A stretch of DNA of 9,485 nt from an uncultured Chromatiaceae bacterium (GCA_946481195.1 CAMLNG010000111.1:1-9485); one strand, 5' to 3'. Shown: positions 1 to 6,632, counted from the stretch's first letter. Notes: generated by a model not told the origin, from the sequence alone. Numbers and translations: made by a program.

Positions 1-53
1 CGGCAGGTGTAATAGATGTTTTGTACATCCACAAACACAGCGATTTTTTTCAT
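1..53 (-). CDS. NYN domain protein, N-terminal fragment (runs off left edge)
   Basis: Seen: on the minus strand an ATG at 53 opens a frame that stays open to the window edge and encodes MKKIAVFVDVQNIYYTCR. Family knowledge: a short N-terminal strand followed by the acidic 'FVDxQN' motif is the usual start of NYN (LabA/DUF88-like) proteins, whose PIN-like fold uses acidic residues for metal-dependent RNA cleavage. Asp9 and Asn12 are the expected active-site positions. Only 17 complete codons are visible, so the rest of the domain cannot be checked. The start has no strong Shine-Dalgarno, but a good extended -10 lies about 30 bases upstream (84-89). The gene is divergent from the CPBP protease gene. 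A chance ORF is possible but unlikely given the motif. Confidence 0.72.
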   Translation of the reverse strand, partial: MKKIAVFVDVQNIYYTC

Positions 54-83
54 CGGATTTTGCCGTTCAAAGCGAGAATGGGC

Positions 84-107
84 ACTATAACACCATTGCT
101 GATGGTG
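84..107 (-). promoter_or_regulatory. Extended -10 promoter with dyad for the NYN gene
   Basis: On the minus strand, TGT-TATAGT (-10 at 84-89) gives an extended -10 element with 5 of 6 consensus bases. Directly upstream, CACCAT (91-96) and ATGGTG (102-107) form a perfect 6-bp inverted repeat with a 5-base loop, in the -35/-10 spacer. No good -35 is present, which the extended -10 could make up for. The dyad may be an operator; no regulator is identified. A start site near 77 would leave a leader of about 24 bases. Confidence 0.4.
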
Positions 108-251
108 CACTCCGCCATGACTGGCCTCCATCAACTTTGTTGCAATCACTTACATTTTCTGACTGGCCGCTGCGCGCAAAACGCTCTAAAAATAATCACC
201 CGTCTGTTATTTATCAGCGGCGTCCTCTGCCAGCCACTAAAGGAATTTACC

Positions 252-1034
252 GTGAATCATCAAAGGATTAGCTGGCGCCGTATCGGCGTTTTTATGCTTA
301 TTGCGACCGGACTTTCTAATCTGTTCCGCTTTGATCTGCTGGGCCATCAAACGATGTTGACTGCAGTTCCCGGCTGGCTTGCGGTGTTACTGTCGGTCAT
401 AGCCGAAGGCGCCGGTATTCTGCTCGCCGCACTCATTGCCCGGCACTTCCTCGGTAAGATGCGCCCGCTGCCGATGCAATTGTTCGGCAATCTGCCATGG
501 ATCCCGTTGACCATGTCGGCTATCGCGCTGGTGTTGCTCTCTGCGGTTGGCGTGAATAACAGTTACGGCATGAACCCGCACGGGTATGGTCTGGTCGCGG
601 CTGCCGGCACTTTATTGTACTGCGTGATGGAGGAATATGGCTGGCGTGGTTATCTGCAAACCGAGCTCGGCGCGCTTGCTGATAGCCTGAAGTACGTGCT
701 GGTGGGTTTTTGCTGGTACCTGTGGCACCTGACTTTTTTAACCGGCGCCAGCCTTGCTGATAACCTGTTTTTTCTCGGCATGATGATTTTGGGCAGCTGG
801 GGCATTGGCCAGGTGGCCGAAGCGACCAAATCGATATTGGCCTGCGCCTGCTTCCACCTGATTATTCAGATCATGATGTTTAATGCCTTGATCCGAAACG
901 GTATTAGTTTGCAGGAAAAGGCCATCATCCTGTCAGTGGCCGCCATCAGCTATTTCTGGCTGGTAAAAAAATGGGAGCGGCATCAGACAGCGCTTGCCGC
1001 AGCACAACCTCAGCACGGCCTCAGCACAACCTGA
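252..1034 (+). CDS. CPBP family intramembrane metalloprotease (CAAX/Abi type)
   Basis: A 260-residue polytopic inner-membrane protein with about seven to eight hydrophobic segments. Motif 1 is EEYGWR (Glu127, Glu128, Arg132), motif 2 is WYLWH (His159), and motif 3 begins at His202 (FHLIIQ). These are the glutamate/histidine metal-site motifs of the CPBP (CAAX protease and bacteriocin-processing) family, which cleaves within or near the membrane; the substrate here is unknown. Motif 3 has Gln206 where Asn or Asp is usual. I chose GTG 252 because AGGA lies 7 bases upstream (241-244) and because the first hydrophobic segment follows directly. An in-frame ATG at 21 would add 77 residues unlike the family and would overlap the divergent NYN gene. 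The gene ends in an 11-base tandem repeat. Its 3' end is 10 bases from the convergent acyltransferase gene, with no visible terminator. Confidence 0.85.
   Translation: MNHQRISWRRIGVFMLIATGLSNLFRFDLLGHQTMLTAVPGWLAVLLSVIAEGAGILLAALIARHFLGKMRPLPMQLFGNLPWIPLTMSAIALVLLSAVGVNNSYGMNPHGYGLVAAAGTLLYCVMEEYGWRGYLQTELGALADSLKYVLVGFCWYLWHLTFLTGASLADNLFFLGMMILGSWGIGQVAEATKSILACACFHLIIQIMMFNALIRNGISLQEKAIILSVAAISYFWLVKKWERHQTALAAAQPQHGLSTT
1000..1032 (+). repeat. Three tandem copies of an 11-base repeat at the CPBP gene 3' end
   Basis: CAGCACAACCT (1000-1010), CAGCACGGCCT (1011-1021) and CAGCACAACCT (1022-1032) lie head to tail. The outer copies are identical and the middle copy differs at two bases. The unit is not a multiple of three, so gain or loss of a copy would change the reading frame of the last residues and the stop codon of the protease. 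Confidence 0.9.
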
Positions 1035-1044
1035 GTGCCGCGAA

Positions 1045-2184
1045 TTAAATCCGCTTTGGGTTTGGCGCCAGCATCCTGCCGAGCAGCGTCGGTTTCACCA
1101 TTAGCTGAAAACTTAACAGGCAGCCGCAGAGCGTCGTAAGCACTGCGACCAGATACTTCACGCCTGCCGGCCAGGACAGATCGGTCATCACAAACTGCAC
1201 CAGAAACAATAACGGCAGGTGCACCAGATACACCCAATAACTGACGCCAGACAAATACCGCAGCAATGGATTACTGCGGTTCAGATAACGTTTGGCATAC
1301 AGCAGTGCCGCGAGCGTCCAGCACAAGGCGCCGCTGGCTTCAAAAAAAGTCAGCAGCAATTTGGCCCAGCCCTGTGGCTGTTGTGCCAATAAATCCGCCG
1401 GCAACAGCTGATAAAACACTGCATAACTGACAATACCGAGTACGAGCAAAAGCCGCCGGTCGGCACTGTAACGCTCTAGAGCATCAGCATGAAAAAACAC
1501 CACATAACCGCAGGCAAAAAACAGCCCGTAAAACCATAACGCCCACAGCGCCGGAAAGATCCATTCCGGTGCCGGCACCGGCGCAGGCACCAGCCAAAGC
1601 GGCGGCAGCATCAATAAAACCAGCAGCAATAACAACACCCGGGGTGGCATAGCCAGCAACCGGGCCGGCAGTGCGGCACCGAGCAAGATCCGCGCGCAGT
1701 AAGTCAGCACATATAAAAACAGCAGATGATATAAAAACCACAGATGCATGGTGCTCAAAGGCAGTTCCGCCTGCGACTCTGCCACTAACATCGGTTTGAT
1801 CAGCTGTAACAACGCTGGTGGCTGCGCGACATAAATCAAACCGAACTGCAACACGCCGCGCATTGCCAATGTCAGCAGTGGTAAAAACAGCAGCAAAGGT
1901 AAAGCGACGCGCAGCAGGCGGTTTTGCATAAAACCCAGACCACCAGCCTTTTGCCACAGTAACGCAGCGAAAAAGCCGGCGATAAAGAAAAACAACGGCA
2001 TGCGGAATAAGTGACTGGCCCAGGCGAAAACATCAAATAGCGGGTGTTGCTGTGGGTCGGCGCTGAGCCAAAAACCCTGCGCCATCGGGCTGTACGCCAA
2101 AGCAGCATGGAACAACAAACCTGCCAGCATGGCAAAAGCGCGCAGATTATCCAGATAATAAAACCGGCCGGGGCTTGGTGGCAT
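1045..2184 (-). CDS. Acyltransferase 3 family membrane protein (OpgC/MdoC-like)
   Basis: A 379-residue protein with about ten membrane segments and the Acyltransferase_3 pattern. It opens with YYLDNLRA (Asp12, Arg15), followed by LLFH (His26, the expected catalytic position), FRMPLFFFIAGFF (61-72), the NRLLR pair (Arg89, Arg92), MHLWFLYHLL (146-155) and a late YWVYLVHLPL (316-325). Such proteins move acyl groups across or within the inner membrane onto glycans. The HLWFL and FIAGFF blocks resemble OpgC/MdoC, which succinylates osmoregulated periplasmic glucans, but no glucan synthesis genes are nearby, so the acceptor is unknown. The ATG at 2184 has AAGGAG 8 bases upstream. It is the last gene of the regulator-ABC operon, separated from the permease by 83 bases holding a hairpin. 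Assignment to the operon rests on strand and spacing. Confidence 0.85.
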   Translation of the reverse strand: MPPSPGRFYYLDNLRAFAMLAGLLFHAALAYSPMAQGFWLSADPQQHPLFDVFAWASHLFRMPLFFFIAGFFAALLWQKAGGLGFMQNRLLRVALPLLLFLPLLTLAMRGVLQFGLIYVAQPPALLQLIKPMLVAESQAELPLSTMHLWFLYHLLFLYVLTYCARILLGAALPARLLAMPPRVLLLLLVLLMLPPLWLVPAPVPAPEWIFPALWALWFYGLFFACGYVVFFHADALERYSADRRLLLVLGIVSYAVFYQLLPADLLAQQPQGWAKLLLTFFEASGALCWTLAALLYAKRYLNRSNPLLRYLSGVSYWVYLVHLPLLFLVQFVMTDLSWPAGVKYLVAVLTTLCGCLLSFQLMVKPTLLGRMLAPNPKRI

Positions 2185-2221
2185 CAGCGACGCTCCTTCA
2201 CCAGAGTGACCATTTACTCAG

Positions 2222-2246
2222 CCAGCGCGGTTATAACCGGCGCTGG
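2222..2246 (-). other. Intercistronic hairpin between permease and acyltransferase genes
   Basis: CCAGCGC (2222-2228) pairs with GCGCTGG (2240-2246), and the inner GGT/ACC extends the stem to about 10 bp around TATA, with one bulged base. No T-run follows on the minus strand, so a plain intrinsic terminator is unlikely. It could be an RNA processing or stabilising element that lowers acyltransferase expression relative to the transporter. This is inferred from structure alone. Confidence 0.45.
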
Positions 2247-2267
2247 TGTCAGGGGGCGAACAGCGGG

Positions 2268-2954
2268 TTACAAAAAACTGGTCTTGCGGCGTTGCAGCAA
2301 GGCAGTGGCCACCAATACCACCACAATCAACCCAACACCGGCAGCTAACAGCAGCAAAGACGTGCTGTTCCAGCTGGCCGTTGGTGCTTCCAGCGTGCTG
2401 TGGATAACCGGCATCCGCAGCAACCAAATGATAAAACCGTTTAGCAGCAAATTGGTCACAACCATCACCGCCGTGGTATAGCCTTCGGAATACGTCAGTA
2501 ACGCAGTGGCGAGATAACAGCTGTAAGACAGTAAAATAAACACACTGACCAGCACCACCAGCGGGATCACGCCGTTATAAACCGGCGAACTGACGATCAC
2601 TAACAACATCCCGCCGACCAGCAGCAGCCAGGGCACCAGATAAAGCGCCAGATTGGCGCCTAATTTGGCCCAGGCGTAATCCTGCGCCGTCACCGGCAAA
2701 CTCATCATAAAAGTTAAGGTCTGGTCTTTTTTTTCATTGACCACCAGTTCAATCGCCGAACGCACACCTATGACAATCATCAGCGTAATCATCAGGATAG
2801 CGCCGGTATTAAACAGCAAAGGCGTCGCCATGCCCATCAAGCCAATTACCAGCACACCACCAGCCATATAAGCGGCCAGCGATTTTTTCATCAGTTGCCA
2901 GTCTTTTCGGATCAGCAATTTGATCATCTGTGAACGCGTTAATGTGTGCATCAT
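2268..2954 (-). CDS. ABC-2 type transporter permease
   Basis: A 228-residue inner-membrane protein with about six hydrophobic helices (near 28-47, 51-68, 103-122, 128-152, 160-179 and 198-220). A cytoplasmic N-terminal helix (KLLIRKDWQLMKK, 12-24) and the loop NEKKDQTLTFMMSLPVTAQDY-like segment (73-93) match the coupling region of ABC-2 permeases, where the ATPase contacts the 'SLPV' loop. With the upstream ATPase it would form a half-size exporter, or a dimer, as in YtrBC-type systems; the substrate is not visible. ATG 2954 has AGGAAGGG close upstream; the ATG at the next codon or at residue 10 would be minor alternatives. Only 9 bases separate it from the ATPase stop, so the two genes are almost certainly co-transcribed. 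Confidence 0.85.
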   Translation of the reverse strand: MMHTLTRSQMIKLLIRKDWQLMKKSLAAYMAGGVLVIGLMGMATPLLFNTGAILMITLMIVIGVRSAIELVVNEKKDQTLTFMMSLPVTAQDYAWAKLGANLALYLVPWLLLVGGMLLVIVSSPVYNGVIPLVVLVSVFILLSYSCYLATALLTYSEGYTTAVMVVTNLLLNGFIIWLLRMPVIHSTLEAPTASWNSTSLLLLAAGVGLIVVVLVATALLQRRKTSFL

Positions 2955-2963
2955 CTGCCCTTC

Positions 2964-3842
2964 CTATCTGCTGCGTTTGACATTGGCGACGAAAATTTCT
3001 TCCAGCGACATGCGGTGTTGCTCTAAAACCGTCAAACCGGCCTGCACCAGCCGCAGCGGAAAATCCTGGTTATTCTGGTCGGTAATAATTTCCGCCAGCT
3101 GGCCCTGCTGCCGGATACTCACGACACCAGCGACATCAACCGCGCTGCCGGGCGGCAGCTGGCATCTGAAGCGGCTCCAGCTGTCTAAATAAGTTTCTTT
3201 ATCCTGCAAAGCCAATAACTTACCGCGATCTAAAAAGGCAATTTGATCAGACAGTTTTTCAATATCGTGGGTATTGTGCGACGAGAACAACACACTGCGC
3301 TCATCGTCGCGCAGGATCTCCGCCAGCTCGCTGATCACTTCGTCGCGTGCTACCGGATCTAACCCTGTCGTGGGTTCATCCAGCACCAGCAGTTTTGGCC
3401 TTCTGGCCAGCACCAGTAACAAACAGGCTTTGACGCGCTGACCATGCGACAAGCCATTTATTTTTTGTTCGCCAATCAACTCAAAGCGTTTTAACAAGTC
3501 TTTGGCATAGGCCGGGTCAAACTGCGGATAGACACTTTGAATAAAATCCATATGCCATTGTAAAGTCTGGCTTTTATACAAACGCATATCGTCTGAAGCA
3601 AAACCAATTGCATATTTTGCCTGTACTTGCTGCGCTGGCAGCTGGTAACCCAGCACATTGATTTGTCCCGCATCGGGTTTGACCAATCCCATCAGCATCC
3701 GGATGGTGGTGGATTTGCCGGCGCCATTGACCCCAACCAAACCAAGAACCTGCCCCTTCGGCAAGGATAAGCTCAGGTTTTCCATCACAAAATGCGGATA
3801 ACGAATGCTGATATCCTGCATTTCAAAAGCAAATTGTTGCAT
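2964..3842 (-). CDS. ABC transporter ATP-binding protein (YtrB-like)
   Basis: A 292-residue cytoplasmic ATPase that powers the adjacent permease. Seen: Walker A GVNGAGKST (37-45), signature LSHGQ (131-135), Walker B LLVLDEP (151-157), D-loop GLD (160-162) and switch His189. The Q-loop position holds acidic residues (FASDD, 81-85) instead of Gln, and the signature has His in place of Gly. Both are common in the branch of exporters controlled by YtrA-type regulators. A C-terminal stretch of about 80 residues follows the nucleotide-binding domain. I chose ATG 3842 because AAGGA sits 8 bases upstream. A GTG at 3905, overlapping the regulator stop as GTGA, would add 21 Arg/Pro/Ala-rich residues outside the ABC fold and has no equally good ribosome site. 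Confidence 0.9.
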   Translation of the reverse strand: MQQFAFEMQDISIRYPHFVMENLSLSLPKGQVLGLVGVNGAGKSTTIRMLMGLVKPDAGQINVLGYQLPAQQVQAKYAIGFASDDMRLYKSQTLQWHMDFIQSVYPQFDPAYAKDLLKRFELIGEQKINGLSHGQRVKACLLLVLARRPKLLVLDEPTTGLDPVARDEVISELAEILRDDERSVLFSSHNTHDIEKLSDQIAFLDRGKLLALQDKETYLDSWSRFRCQLPPGSAVDVAGVVSIRQQGQLAEIITDQNNQDFPLRLVQAGLTVLEQHRMSLEEIFVANVKRSR

Positions 3843-3901
3843 GCTGTTGGTCCTTCTTGGTTGGCGGCGCAGCGGCCGGGCTGCTGCATTTGCCGCAGTA
3901 A

Positions 3902-4288
3902 TCACTGCTCTATGGGCCGCGCCAGTTGCTGCTCCAGTTGCGCGAACAATTCGGCGTCAGTTAACTGCAGTTGTCGGGCAAGCGACACGGCTGTGCTTAA
4001 CAGCTGCGCCAGTTCCTGTTGTTGCAGTTGCTGCTGTAAATCCGGCTGCGCCGAGACAAAAGAGCCGCGGCCCGCATGCGTCGTTATCACCCCGGCTTGC
4101 TCCAGTTCGGCATAAGCCCGTTTGACCGTGATCACACTGACCTGCGTATCTGCCGCTAACTCGCGGATAGACGGCAACGCCATCTGCGCCGGCCAGTCGC
4201 CCAGCAGCACTTTGCTGGTGATTTGTTCCACAATTTGCAGGTACATCGGTTTCTTGTCTGTCGCGGACAGAAACAAGCCATAGCTCAT
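3902..4288 (-). CDS. GntR family transcriptional regulator, YtrA subfamily
   Basis: A 128-residue DNA-binding repressor. The winged helix covers about 11-80: PMYLQIVEQI (14-23), then LPSIRELAADTQVSVITVKRAY (38-59) as the helix-turn-helix, and the GRGSFV wing (73-78). The short tail (84-128) is Gln/Leu-rich and helical, with no FadR, HutC or aminotransferase ligand domain. A small C-terminal dimerisation region next to an ABC ATPase and permease defines the YtrA subgroup. ATG 4288 has GAGG 7 bases upstream. It heads the minus-strand operon, and the promoter just upstream is flanked by a perfect inverted repeat, so it probably represses its own operon until a signal arrives. In Bacillus the related ytr operon responds to cell-wall antibiotics; that role here is inference. 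Confidence 0.88.
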   Translation of the reverse strand: MSYGLFLSATDKKPMYLQIVEQITSKVLLGDWPAQMALPSIRELAADTQVSVITVKRAYAELEQAGVITTHAGRGSFVSAQPDLQQQLQQQELAQLLSTAVSLARQLQLTDAELFAQLEQQLARPIEQ

Positions 4289-4311
4289 GCGTTTCCCTCA
4301 ATGCAGGCATA

Positions 4312-4358
4312 ACTGTGCATATCCGTACATACACAGTATATATACAGATATGCACAGT
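4312..4358. promoter_or_regulatory. Likely operator of the YtrA-type repressor (12-bp inverted repeat)
   Basis: ACTGTGCATATC (4312-4323) and GATATGCACAGT (4347-4358) are perfect reverse complements separated by 23 bases. The arm centres are 35 bp apart. The spacer holds further partial copies (ACACAGTATA, TATACAGATA). One arm overlaps the -35 element and the other lies at or just after the expected start site, so bound repressor would cage the promoter. GntR binding is inferred from position. Confidence 0.7.
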
Positions 4359-4361
4359 CAA
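4333..4361 (-). promoter_or_regulatory. Promoter of the regulator-ABC-acyltransferase operon
   Basis: On the minus strand, TTGACT (4356-4361; 5 of 6 bases of the -35 consensus) is followed after 15 bases by TATACT (4335-4340; 5 of 6) or after 17 bases by the weaker TACTGT (4333-4338). Either fits a start near 4326, about 38 bases before the regulator ATG. It is nested inside the inverted repeat. Confidence 0.65.
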
Positions 4362-4430
4362 GTTTTTTTAATTAGTGGCGGACGACGACAACGTCGCAGT
4401 GATGGTGACGGGCTACCGATTGCCCGAAAC

Positions 4431-5342
4431 TCAGTTCAGGCAACATTTTTTGTATTTTTTCCCACTGCCACAAGGACAAGCATCGTTGCGGCCAACCAAA
4501 CCCTTGTTCGTGGCGGCGCTGACCATTGCCGCAGGTTCAGCGGTTGGTTCTGCGCTGTCTGGCTGAAAGGCCAGCCAATGCTGTAACGACATCACATCAA
4601 ACTGCTCACGGACCAGCCCAGATGCCAGCGGTTTTTCACTGTCTGCCAGCTGCCAGCGACTGATTTCCCGGCTGCTAATCACCGACAAATCAATTTTGTT
4701 CTGCCTAAGCAGCAGTTCAAAACGCGGTTTCAACTGTTGCAGGTCAAAAGTGATACACCAGATGGCGAGTTCGGCCAGCACAAATTTCTGGCCATGGCTG
4801 GAAGCAACTTCAATCACTTGCTGTAAAAGCGGAAGCAGCGCTGCAGTATCGGGCGCCAGGCCCTGTTGCTCTGCCAGTTCCAGCTGGGCAAATAACGCCG
4901 CCAGCGCAGCAGCTTTGACATAAATACCGGCTTTTTCACTGAGCAGCAGTTGCTGCAGTGGCGACTGCTGACCGGCTGATAGCACAAACAACATAGTCGC
5001 CAGATCTTCGGTCATGGCGTCGCCGAGGGTGTATTCCAAATCTGAGCCCAAGCCGTCTTTGGTATCCACCCACTGCATAAAAGCCGGGGCTTTGGACACA
5101 TCCGCCACATCAGCGAGCAGCATCACGCCGTAAAACAGCAACTGATATTCTTCGTCAGATAATTCCTCATCTGCCTGCATCCGCTGCATCAATGCGGCGA
5201 TATGCGGCCAGAACTCCGCCCACTGACTTTTCGCGGCCAGCAGCGCATCGGCCGGAAACAACAACTGTTCAGTATGTTCCGACACCTGCTGTTCGGTACT
5301 TAAGCGCAATAAAATCTCATCTAAGGTCAAAGTGGCAGCCAC
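4431..5342 (-). CDS. DUF1186-like protein with C-terminal SEC-C zinc motif
   Basis: A 303-residue, largely helical, soluble protein. The last 20 residues (284-303, GRNDACPCGSGKKYKKCCLN) are a canonical SEC-C motif with Cys289, Cys291, Cys300 and Cys301. This zinc-binding motif is best known from the SecA tail, where it contacts SecB and ribosomes, and it is found on many stand-alone proteins. The preceding region, with LEYTLGDAMTEDLATMLF and a later AELAIWC segment, looks like DUF1186, a helical repeat domain of unknown function; that part is recall and is less certain than the SEC-C. The GTG at 5342 is chosen because AGGAG lies exactly 7 bases upstream (5350-5354). A GTG at 5399 would add 19 residues with no ribosome site and would run through the promoter. 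The gene probably forms a single-gene unit. Confidence 0.78.
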   Translation of the reverse strand: MAATLTLDEILLRLSTEQQVSEHTEQLLFPADALLAAKSQWAEFWPHIAALMQRMQADEELSDEEYQLLFYGVMLLADVADVSKAPAFMQWVDTKDGLGSDLEYTLGDAMTEDLATMLFVLSAGQQSPLQQLLLSEKAGIYVKAAALAALFAQLELAEQQGLAPDTAALLPLLQQVIEVASSHGQKFVLAELAIWCITFDLQQLKPRFELLLRQNKIDLSVISSREISRWQLADSEKPLASGLVREQFDVMSLQHWLAFQPDSAEPTAEPAAMVSAATNKGLVGRNDACPCGSGKKYKKCCLN

Positions 5343-5377
5343 AACACAGCTCCTGAAGCGGGTATTGAATGGCCGGC

Positions 5378-5434
5378 AGTCTAACAGTTGCCGCGGCACC
5401 GTGACAAAGACAGTGACACAGACCGCGGCAACTG
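5378..5434 (-). promoter_or_regulatory. Promoter of the SEC-C gene inside a 12-bp inverted repeat
   Basis: Minus-strand TTGTCA (5402-5407) and TAGACT (5378-5383) are spaced by 18 bases, leaving a leader of about 30 bases to GTG 5342. CAGTTGCCGCGG (5385-5396) and CCGCGGCAACTG (5423-5434) are a perfect inverted repeat with a 26-base spacer. The proximal arm lies in the -35/-10 spacer and extends to a 10-bp palindrome TGCCGCGGCA (5389-5398); the distal arm lies upstream of -35. This suggests an operator pair. The regulator is unknown. Confidence 0.5.
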
Positions 5435-5449
5435 GTCGTGAAACTAAGA

Positions 5450-6598
5450 CTATTTCAGGCTTTCCAGTACCTTGTGCGCCACTTCGACCCGCAACGCATT
5501 TGGGTAACGCTTATTGGCCAGCAGCACAATGCCGACCTGACGGGACGGGATAAAGGCGGCATAAGCACCAAAACCACCGGTGGCGCCGGTTTTGTGTACC
5601 CAGCTGTTGGCCACCGCCGGCGCTGGGGGCGCCAACACCGTCGCGGCCGTGCCGGCGACAAACTCAGGCGCGGTCATCGCCGTTAAAGTTGCAACAGATA
5701 CCGGATAATCCAGCATTTCCCAGCCCAGGCCCTGATACATATCTTTGGATTTGGCGTAACGCTGCTGCGATTTGGCGATGCCGGCGCGAAGCAGAGGGTC
5801 TGTTACTTTTTCCGGCTGCAGGTTGGCCTGCAGCCAGGTGGCCAAATCGCGCACACTGGCTTTAGCGCCACCGGCTTCGTCCAGCAACACGCCAGTGCCA
5901 ATATGCACCGGTTTGCCTTCGTTATAACCCCAGGCATATTGCGCCTGTGCCGCCTCTGGTACCTGCAGGTAAGTGTTTGGCATCTTCAGTGCTGATGTCA
6001 GCTGCTGAAAAACTTCGCCATAACCTTTGCCGCCGGCAGCGACGGCCAGGTGCGCAAATAAACCAATGCTGGTATTGGCATAAACACGCTGCGTGCCTGG
6101 GGCAAATTCTGGCTGCCACTGCTGAAGATAGTTCAGCAGACTGGCTTTATCGGAGGCACTGTCCGGTACAAACAGCGGTAAACCGCCGGCGGTATAAGTC
6201 GCCAGATGCTGCATGTTGATCTGTTGCCAGGGTTTGGCGGTCAGTGCTGGCCAATGTTTGGCGACCGGATCGTTTAATTTGATGTCACCACGCTCCAGCG
6301 CCATAGCGCCAATCACCCCGGCGAAAGTTTTACTGATGGAGCCCAGTTCAAACAAGGTGTCAGGTGTGACGGCTTTTTTGGCCGCCACATCGGCTGCACC
6401 AAAGCTGTAAAAATACGTTTTGCCCTGCCACAGCACTGCTACGGCCATGCCGGGAATTTGCTGTTGTTGCATCAACGGTGACACTTGCTGGCTGACAGCG
6501 GTTTTCAGTGCGGCTTCGGTTTCAATAGTTTGCGCCAGAACCGGGCCGGCACAACAGAGGGCACAGGCCAGCGCCATCAGGGTTTTGCGGTAATGCAT
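5450..6598 (-). CDS. ampC: Class C beta-lactamase (AmpC)
   Basis: A 382-residue periplasmic serine beta-lactamase, the normal AmpC length. Residues 1-22 are a Sec signal peptide with predicted cleavage at VLA|QT. The three class C motifs are present: SISK (Ser87, Lys90, equal to Ser64/Lys67), YAN (Tyr173, equal to Tyr150, with Asn175) and KTG (336-338, equal to Lys315). GLGWEML (290-296) and HKTGATGGFGAY (335-346) are also typical. The enzyme acylates on Ser and hydrolyses cephalosporins and penicillins; the actual spectrum cannot be read from sequence. The omega-loop segment LLDEAGGAKAS (238-248) lacks the conserved tyrosine 221 of the family and has Gly there. ATG 6598 has AGGA 6 bases upstream. 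It is divergent from ampR and probably induced by it. No intrinsic terminator was found after the stop. Confidence 0.95.
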   Translation of the reverse strand: MHYRKTLMALACALCCAGPVLAQTIETEAALKTAVSQQVSPLMQQQQIPGMAVAVLWQGKTYFYSFGAADVAAKKAVTPDTLFELGSISKTFAGVIGAMALERGDIKLNDPVAKHWPALTAKPWQQINMQHLATYTAGGLPLFVPDSASDKASLLNYLQQWQPEFAPGTQRVYANTSIGLFAHLAVAAGGKGYGEVFQQLTSALKMPNTYLQVPEAAQAQYAWGYNEGKPVHIGTGVLLDEAGGAKASVRDLATWLQANLQPEKVTDPLLRAGIAKSQQRYAKSKDMYQGLGWEMLDYPVSVATLTAMTAPEFVAGTAATVLAPPAPAVANSWVHKTGATGGFGAYAAFIPSRQVGIVLLANKRYPNALRVEVAHKVLESLK

Positions 6599-6632
6599 AT
6601 AATTTCCTTTGCAGATAAATTGGTTGAATTGA

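Noticed and set aside
21..251. In-frame upstream ATG for the CPBP protease, adding 77 residues
   Set aside because: It overlaps the divergent NYN start and its promoter and has no ribosome site, while GTG 252 has a good AGGA 7 bases upstream and gives a normal-length protein.
1484..1957. Long alternative-frame ORF inside the acyltransferase gene
   Set aside because: Shadow of the real gene: no ribosome site, no recognisable motif, and the other frame has clear family motifs.
2964..3842. Degenerate ABC signature (LSHGQ) and Q-loop as signs of an inactive ATPase
   Set aside because: Walker A, Walker B, the catalytic Glu and the switch His are intact, and such variants are usual in this exporter branch.
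3843..3905. GTG start of the ABC ATPase overlapping the regulator stop (GTGA)
   Set aside because: The added 21 residues lie outside the ABC fold, and the ATG at 3842 has AAGGA at ideal spacing.
4312..4369. Inverted repeat followed by seven T (4363-4369) on the plus strand, as an intrinsic terminator
   Set aside because: No plus-strand gene ends there, the loop would be 23 bases and the stem AT-rich, and the same bases form a good minus-strand promoter.
4383..4426. Small hairpins CGACG/CGTCG (4383-4396) and CGGGC/GCCCG (4409-4426) after the SEC-C gene as a terminator
   Set aside because: Five-bp stems with no T-run on the minus strand; they may help end transcription, but the evidence is too weak to list.
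5343..5399. GTG at 5399 as start of the SEC-C protein
   Set aside because: No ribosome site, and the segment holds the likely promoter -10 region and inverted-repeat arm; GTG 5342 has AGGAG 7 bases upstream.
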